A stretch of DNA of 64,000 nt, from NCBI RefSeq assembly GCF_051106095.1, contig NC_135783.1, positions 204,768,472 through 204,832,471 of the forward strand. The letters run 5' to 3'. This DNA comes from Pogona vitticeps (lineage: Eukaryota > Chordata > Lepidosauria > Squamata > Agamidae). Made by a program: the position numbers and the translations under genes. Positions 35,501 through 44,500 of the stretch are shown one piece after another. Every line of letters starts with the position of its first letter. Within the stretch, counting starts at the first letter, position 1. Under the pieces are notes generated by a model. That model had not been told where the DNA came from and ran no database searches. It worked only from the letters and a program-made list of their open reading frames with translations.

Positions 35501-38500
35501 CCCTGTCAACAGAATAACCTGAAGTCACTAGGCATTCGTCCCCTGGTTTGGGGAAGAAAATCAAATCCTCAGGTGAAACATACCAACATATTGTTCCCCA
35601 AAAAAGAAACTAAGAGGCCCACAAAGGTGAGATTCAATATACAACAACTATGATGACACAGCATGTGTCTCACGCTACATATAGCTACCGGGGGGGGGGA
35701 GGGGGGAGGCAATCGACTGGAACTACTTCAGGAGACAAGACAAGAAAGCCTCTGAACCAGGATGTTCTCAGTTTCAGTCTCAGTGCGACCAGTAGCTGGG
35801 GAGGTGGCCATTATTCCCTGTCTCACTGGGGACAACCATCCCAGTTTAGAGCCTCCCTGGTTATTTTATGGATTACATCAGGGTGGGCAATTAATTTCTA
35901 TAGGGGGGGCCACATTAAAAATCTGAACTGTGCTCGGGGGCCGAACGAACTTTACTGAAAAGTAAAATGCAACAGTGATGTTATGGCTGTTTTTATTTTA
36001 AACTTGTTAATCTTCATAAATACTAAAGAGGTTTTTTTTTGTAGTGCGTTAAAGATAAGCAACTGATCAACTTTAGACAAAAAGCTATAAATGGTTTTGA
36101 TGTTCAAAACTGTCCGTGGGCTGGACAGGAGCAGCTCGTGGGCCATATGTGGCCCTTGGGCCACACTTCGCCCAGGTCTGGATTACAATGCTTGCTTCAC
36201 AGTCCAGATGGATCTATAAACACCAACTACTGCTGTTATTCAGCAGGGAAAGGCAACCCAAGTTGGGAACCTGTGTCAAGGTTTGAAACCTTGTGTGTTC
36301 AAGGGAGTTACCAAAATTAAAGGGGGTGCAGGACAGTTTGTCCTAAAGAGATGGTACTTTTAAAATTTGCAGCTTGACAATGTAGTCTACATAAGTCATT
36401 GTGAAACAATTAGCCCACTTTGGCAGTGCAAGGCCAATGAATTATAAACAATCTTGGCAACTGAATGAATGTTTTGGTTATTATTTCTACACAGAGAGAG
36501 GAAACTATTGTAAATAATAGGTGAATGAATTTAAAAGGAGTATTTCATAACCTTATAGTGCCATCTTTCAGAAAATGTACCCAGCTGTTCAGTAGCTTGC
36601 AGATTGTTATCAAGTAATCAATACACTTGAAATATTCTAATGCAGATAGTAAAGATTTATACCCATTCCTGATGTAGATCCCTTAACTGTTAATTAATAG
36701 AACTACATCAAGAATTGTAGATGGACATTATAAGAGCACTCGAATCTTCTCTTTCATTTTTATTGTTGTTTTATTTTTAATATTAAACGAAATATAACAC
36801 AACTATACAAGAAACCTTAAAACCTGCACATGGGACCATCTGATGATACACAACTAATTTTCCTTCTTTGCAGCCCCCCATTCCCTTTCCAAAACTGCAT
36901 GGATTCTTGTGAAGGCATGCAACCCTTCCCTTTTTTAAAAACACAAACTGAATAAAAATCGCCCCATATATCAACAAAAATCTTGTTATGTAACAATCCC
37001 TTCTTAATTTTCATATTGCATGGTCATTCATCATTAATAGGTATAGGCCAATCTTCTTTATACCAGTCCTCCAACTGAAAATCACAGTTGACTTTCCAAT
37101 CCCTTTCCTACCATCCATCTTGCACTCTTAATACATTTGAAATTAGTTCTTTTGTTGCCCAGCTCTATTAATCATTATTAAATATTGATAAAAGAGCTAT
37201 CTGAGGGCATGTCTCTATATTCAGCTTTAATATTTCATTTATTTCCTTGAAGACAAATCTTCTGTTTTAAAGAGTGATGTTTATTTATTTTTGTGCAGAT
37301 TTTGAAAGACCTTTCCCCACCCCACAAAAGCAAAGCAGATCTTTCCTTCTTGCTCCAAAGCAACATATTTTTTTCAGAATTCTTCTCCCGTTACACATAC
37401 AGTATCTGCAAGGAGTTCCCTATACCTCGACAGCAATTACCTTGTTATTTCTGGAGTGGTAATCCTCCCCTCAACCCATGCTGCTTCATAATTCATGCCA
37501 CTGAGCACCACTGTCTTAAAACAGGCATCGCCTCTCCCAAGCGTTCTCCTAATGCACCCTCATGAATCAGTCGTGGCTTTTTTTGCCCTCAACATTCATG
37601 TAATTTACATGAGAAAACGGGCTTGCACCTCTCGGCCACTCCTGCTAGCTTTTACAAGAAGGTAGTTTGTCAAGCAGATGATCTTCAAATGATGGGGATA
37701 CAGAAAACAAAACAACAAGCAACAAGTGCTGGCTGCACAATCCAAAACAATGAGCACAAACTGCAAATAATTGGACAAAGTCTTTCCCTAGCAATACTAT
37801 CTTCTAGGGAAAGGCTCAGGCATGCCAACAGATCTCTTGGCAGTAGCATTGACATCTGTAATGAGACGAGTAGTCAAAGTGTTCTCTTGGGCTTGACTTA
37901 AATTGCGCACCACGTTAGCAGGCAAACACTTTGGATGACAGGACTTTCTTCCCTCTTTCCTCCTGCTGCTGCTCTCCAGACCGCCCCTAAACAAGGCGGA
38001 ACAACCTTTTGGGACTCTGGCTTTTCATTAGAAAAGCAAAGTGTGCTGCTTATATACCACCCCATAGGTCTGAAAGCACTTGCTGGGTGGTTTACAATTT
38101 AATTATACAGGCTACACGTTGCCCAAGCTAGGTAATCATTAAGCACCATCTGATGATTTGCACTTGACTATCAGCACTGCCTCCCCTGAAGTCCATTCTC
38201 TGAAATAACTTGAATACTTCATCTGTAGTGGTGACTCATTTGTGGGGGCTCTGGTAAGTTATTCAGGGGAGCAGCCACAACCCAATGAGAGAAGACAGGC
38301 TGGGCCTGCAGAAGGCCACAGGTCTAGACCTCGGCAAGTAAAGTTTTGAAGGATCAGAAAGTAGGAGATAGGTAAATTGGTGGAGACTTTTTGCCAAACA
38401 ATATACCATATTTTTCTGTGTATAAGACGCCCCCATGTATAAGATGCCCCCACTTTTCTAATCCAAAATTAAGAAATCTAAGTGGGGCTTAGCAAGTGTA

Positions 38501-41500
38501 GGGGGAAAGGGATCAAAGCACTGCAGGATCACTTTGATCCCTGCTTTCCCCTTCACTTGTTTTTGTTCTCTCCTCAGCTTACTTCCATGTATAAGACGAC
38601 CCTCAATTTTTAGTCTATACTTTTGTCAAAAATCTTTAGACCAAAAATTGAGGGTCATCTTATACACGTTTTATACACGGAAAATTATGGTAGGCAGTAC
38701 TGGGATAGACAGACCAATGGTCTGACTCAGTATTAGGAAGCAATATGTTCTTGCATTAAATTAACTACCTCTTGAAAGAACCAATTCATGAAAAGTGTTG
38801 TTAGTGTCATTACTCAAGTCTTATGAAAGTAATGACAATATTCTACTTCAGGATGGCCAATAGGTGGCCTTCCTGATGTTAACTGCATCTGCCTTAGTCA
38901 CCATGGCTAACGTTGACCAACAATAATAGCAGGAAAAGACAGCTGCTCGCTTGCCACATCCTCCTGCTGACAATAGGGGTCTAGAATCCTATTCATTTAA
39001 ATGGGGGCATTTTAAATGATGTCTAATTTAAAGCAACAGAATAGGACTTCAATTGACTTTGTCCTGGTCATACCAATGGGCCACTGTATTCTACATTTTC
39101 TAGAATGTGGAAGCTCCTTTTGCAACTTCTGTTAGCAGGATGGAAGTGGCTGCAGGAGGGCAGCTGTTCAGGTGGCTCAATTCCTTTGGAATCCCCAAAG
39201 CATGCAGGATGAACTTAAGCTCTAAATCTCTCTCAGATCCACCATTGCCTCCCCTAGGGAAAAGCAGCAGGATAGATTCACTCCCGTGTGACCTTGAACT
39301 CACAGGGCAAATTCCTGTGGTGTAGTAGTTGTTATGGGTTTTTCAGGCTCTTTGACCATGTTCTGAAGGTTGTTCTTCCTGACATATCGCCAGTCTCTGT
39401 GGCCGGCATCTTCAGAGGACAGCACTGAAGATGCCGGCCACAGAGACTGGCAAAACGTTAGGAAGAACAACCTTCAAAACACGGCCAAAGAGCCCAAAAA
39501 ACCCACAACAACCATCAGATCCCGGCCGTGAAAGCCTTCGAGAATATCTGTGGTGTAACTTTGTGTCCAGTGCAACTCGGATTGGGCACTGGAAACACTT
39601 AATATAGCTTCTTAGATTCCCTCAGGATAACTTTTGCCCTGGGGAAGCCCTTGCGGCAAGAGGCGAGCCTTTAGAAGTACAAAATTGCTCCCAGATCAGC
39701 AGCAGTGGCCCCAATTCTGAGGACAGTAGTCTGGTAATGATTTTTTTTTATTTTACTTTTCAAGTTTCCCTCCCATCCAAAGGCTCCCGAAGGCTTTCCC
39801 AGGGCAAAAGGAACCTAACATGGGGGGAAAGAAAGCTTTATTTGGTCTAAATCAGGGGTCTCAAACTCAATTTACCCGGGGGCTGCTGGAGGCAGAGGCT
39901 GGGTGAGGCTGGGCCGCACCAGATTTTCCGCCAAGCGAAGCAAGAGCCTGAGGAAGCGGCCCAGGAGTTTCCTTAGCCTAGCTGGTGTTCCAAGGAGGAG
40001 GGGCGCATGAACCCTCCTCGCTGGCCATGACCCCCTCCAGCTCCTTCTTCACTACCACCACCAGCAGCAGCAGCAAGACGAAGAAGCAGAGAAGGGAGGG
40101 AGCGCCAGCGACTGCCTAGCCGGGGGGGAGGAGGGCCCGACATAATTTTTTTTAAAAAACCCTCACAGAATCGCCTTGCCAAAGGAGAAAATCCCCCATG
40201 GGTACCCACAAAATTAAACAGAACAGGGCGCCCTCCACAGGTGCTTGCGGGCGAATGTGCACAGACAAAAACACCCACACCCACACGGATGTCCAGCAAC
40301 CTTCCTCTGAGGGCCCCCCTCAAAGAAAGGCACACTCGGTGGCAGCAGCTACCCCTACCATGACAGAGGAGCAAACTTTGCGAGGCGAGCCCAGGCAGCC
40401 TCCAGATCCGAGGTGGCTGAAGCAGGATGAAGAGGAGGAGGAGGAGGAGGAGGAGGAGGAAGCACCACTAGGTGCTGAGGCGGCCAGTGGCTGGGCTGGT
40501 GCTGGAGGTGCCGAGAAAGAGAGCCAGAGAGTCGCTTCCTTAGAAGAGGCAGTGGTGGCAGCAGCTGCTATTGGTGGCTTGGAGGCGCTCTTCGAGGACG
40601 GCCCGGGAGCGAGCTCTGCTGTCAGGCATCGCTCGGCGGTAGCTCAGGCGCTTGGGGAAAAGGGCCAGCGGCGCGCCTCGCTCACCGGCTCTCCCGCAAG
40701 ACAGCGCCTCTTGCACCCTCTGTCTGGAACTGCAGCTTGCCAGCTGGCAGACAGGCGGGCGGGCTGGCAGGCTGCAGTTCCGGATGGAGGGTGCAAGAGG
40801 CACTGTCTTGGGGGAGAGCTGGTGAGCGAGGCTAGGCTTTTTTTTTTTTACTCTTGACAGCAGAGGACGCGTGGGCGCTTCGGGGCGCAGGCAAGGCGGG
40901 GGCCACAAACTATCATCCGGTGGGCCACAAATGGCCCCTGGGCCACATGTTTGAGACCCCTGGTCTAAATGAAATGTTTCTGGTGCCTAATCCAACTTGA
41001 GCTGGGTGCAAACTTATGCAACAGGATTTTGTCCAGAGTGTCACTGTGACACAGGAAGGATGCATGCAGCAAGTCCACCACCACCCCACCAAGGAAGTAG
41101 ATGTAGATAACCTTTGGCTATTAATATTTTATTAATTTAAAATATTCATTACCTGCCTTTCTTCTCAAGAGGGCCCAAGTGGGCTTACAATATTAAAACA
41201 AATAATATCAAAAACTATAACAAAAGCTAGTTATTCGTAGGGTTGCCAGATGTCAGGCAAAAGGAGGACATGTCCTCCTTTTTAGCCTAATGTCCTCCAT
41301 CTGGCAGGCAAAGATAAAAAACTTTAAAATGTCAGGCTTTTGTATATTTTATGTAATAATTCTGAATGGGAGGGGGAGAGGTGGAAGGACCCCCTCCCCC
41401 TGTCTTTCCCCACCCCACCCACCTGCCCACCCACCGTTACCTGCCACCAGTGCTGAAGCACAGCACTCACCCTGTCCCACTGCTGCTGCGGCTGCTTGGC

Positions 41501-44500
41501 AATCTGCCATGCCCGCCCAGCCCATGTGGAGCCCAGAAAGGCAGCGCAAGCAGAGCGCCACCCGCCGAGCCAGGCAGGAACAAGCAGCGCCCGAGCACAT
41601 CGGTGGGAAGGTGAGCACCTGGACTCTGTGTGTTCAAAGTCCCTTTCAGGGACTCCAACTTCCACACTCCCCAGCCTTGAACTTAAGACCCTTGGGGGAG
41701 GGGTTAGCTGCCTCATTCGGTTTTGCCCAGTGCCGCTTTCCCCCTGCCTGTGCCGGAGCCTTGTTTGGGCGTCCAGATTAGCAAGGTTGCCTCTGAGCCT
41801 GTGCAGAGTGAGAACAGACGTGGGATCCCACAGCCAGGCCAGGGTGGGTTTGGGTACAATTGGCTGTTTAAATAATGTTTTCTGGTATTTTGAAAAAAAG
41901 CCTCCATTGAATTTATTTTTATTTTTTAACATGACTGTTTCTTGGTTGGTTCACTAAGAGACATTTATTAATAAAATTGTATTGATTGTGGGTTTAATCC
42001 AGAGCGATTCAAATGAAACATTAAATACGTCCTCCTCTGTCCTCTTTTTTTTTTTTTCTATGTCATCCTTTTGGTACTTATGTATCTGGCAACCCTAGTT
42101 ATTCAGGAAAAACCTGCCTGAAGAGAAAGGTCTTTGCCTGTGTAAGACCAGAGGTGAGAGTAAGGCTCCTCTCACGGGAGTGCCGTCCCTCCCACCTACT
42201 GACGATAAAGAGAGTCAACCCCCGCCAATTCCCCCACCCAGAAAGACAAGACCACCTGGACCTGACCCAGGGAGGATAGAGGAGGAACTGAAAGAATTAA
42301 CGGCCAAAGAGACCATGACTGTTTTGGCGGGAACAGGAAGAAAAGCGCGGGTAGTAGTGGAGGCGGGACCGGCAGGCATAAAAGGGGGTGGAGGAGGGCT
42401 TCCACCAGGCTGGGAGTGGATATGGGTGGAAGGTCCCTGGACTGGAAAGGTGGAGAAGCGAAGAGTCCCAAAGGAGGAGGCTGATGCCAGGAGGAGGAGG
42501 GAGAACACCCGTAAGCCATCATACTGGGGAGAAAGGGAGACGAAGGAGTGGAGGAGAAAATTGAGGGAGGAGAAAGAGAAGGTTGAGAGGGAAAGAAGGG
42601 AGAGATTGGAATGGAGGCTCTGGGAGATGCAGCAGACAGAACGACGGGAGGACCCTGGCAGATGATCGATCCCGTCCAAGAGCTTGCCTGGGTTGACAAC
42701 AGAGACGAGGACACAATCCCTTTCTGGGAAGGGGAGAATTGACCATTATTGAACCCAGGTGCATCTCAGGACTGGCCGGGACCCTGGAACGTTCAAGAGG
42801 GAAACCCGTTTAAAGTTGATGGGTGGAAACCCCTGTCAGACCCGTTGTTTGACAGGGAGAAAGGTTGGAACACATTTGCTGATAGTGGATTTTTGTTATA
42901 TAATGCAAGAAATGTTACTCCAGTTTCACAACCACACATGTCTAGTGATTTATTCAGGGCAACCCAGGAGCCAAACCCTCACAGCCTGCCAGCAGAAAGA
43001 TAGCAAAGATGAGGCCAGCCTGACAGGAGAGAGTTCCAGAATCTGGGAGCAGCGACAGGGAAGGCCCCGTCTTGTAAGGTAAAGGTAAAGGTTCCCCTTG
43101 ACAATTTTTTTGTCCAGTAGTGTTCGACTATAGGGGGCGGTGCTCATCCCCGTTTCCAAGCCATAGAGCCAGCGTTTTGTCCGAAGACAATCTTCCGTGG
43201 TCACATGGCCAGTGCGACTTAGACACGGAACACTGTTACCTTCCCACCGAGGTGGTCCCTATTTATCTACTTGCATTTGCATGCTTTCGAACCGCTAGGT
43301 TGGCGGGAGCTGGGACAAGCGACGGGCGCTCACTCCGTCGCGTGGATTCGATCTTATGACTGCTGGTCTTCTGACCCTGCAGCACAGGCTTCTGCGGTTT
43401 ATCCCACAGCGCCACCACGTCTCCAGGCCCCGTCTTGTATCCTTACCCAACTGAGGGTGGCGTGACCAAGAGAAAGACCTCCCCTGATCATATCAAAGCT
43501 TGGACAGGACCAAAGAGGGAGACGCAGTCTCTCAGGCAGCTTAGACCCAAGTTGTTTAGTGTTTATCCATCAAAACCAGCACTTTGAATGATGTCCACAA
43601 ACAGACCGGCAGCCAGTAGAGCTGTTGTAACGAGACAGCTATGTGATCCCTGGAATCAGCTCCAGTTAACAAACTGAAAGCCAAATTCTGGACCTGCTGA
43701 CTTTTCTGAACATTTTCCAACAGCAGCCCCATGTCAAGCACGTTACATTAATCCAAACGGGATGCAACTGAGGCATGTATCACTGTGGTCAGATCAGACT
43801 TTTCCAAGAATGGGTTCACTGGTTTTAACTATGCAAATGTACTCCCGGCCACTGCCAAGATCTGAGCATCCAGGGTCAGACAGCACACCAAGCTGCAAAC
43901 CTGTGTTTTCAGGGGGAACAATACCTCATCCATCTTGAATCCTTATTCCTTGATCTATCTTTCAACTGTTATTTCAGGTTCTTTCTCTTAACCGTCTCTT
44001 CTGATTTTATCCTTATTGCAGTAACAAGGAGACCTCCAACTCTCTAGATCAGTGCTTCTCATCCTTGGGTCCCCAGATGTTCCTGGACTAAAACTCCCAG
44101 AAGCCTTCCCCACCAGCTGTGCTGGCCAGGTTTTCTGGAAATTGTAGTCCAATAACATCTGGGGACCCAAGGTTGGGAACCGCTGCTCTAAATGTCGTTA
44201 GACCACAACTCCCATCACTTCTGACCATTGGCTGTCCTAGCTGGAGCAGATGGGAAACTGGAATCCAGCATCATCTGAAGGGCCACATCCTTGTCACCTG
44301 TTAAATAAAGGGAACACCAGAAGTTCCCAAAACTTGAAAGCATTTCCAGGCTGGCCCCTTCTTTGCTGTTCTTTCCACTGGAAGGAAACCACCTTTCTCT
44401 TTAAGCAAGATAGCTGCTCTCTCCCTGTTCCTTTTCTAGGAATCCATCTCAATAGCAGAGCAGAGAACTGGGTTTACCGGTAATTCTTTGAGGCTGAGCA

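Larger units (their letters stand above)
41110..43960 (-). mobile_element. L2-type LINE, 3' part, split by three insertions
   Basis: On the minus strand the sequence encodes the end of an L2/CR1-superfamily reverse transcriptase and its C-terminal region: VASRLD-CN, LLTGADSRDHIAVSLQQLYW, LPVCLWTSFKVLVL, then the terminal block KTFLFRQVF near 42110-42145. It carries stops and substitutions and is an old fossil. A Sauria SINE (43077-43424), a solo-LTR-like element (42141-42983) and a hAT element (41238-42097) are inserted into it. Joining the flanks of each insertion restores the LINE order. Confidence 0.75.

Noticed and set aside
40198-40857. 219-codon frame
   Set aside because: It lies entirely inside a hAT element with perfect target duplications, is compositionally driven (Glu run from AGG/GAG repeats) and has no transposase motif.
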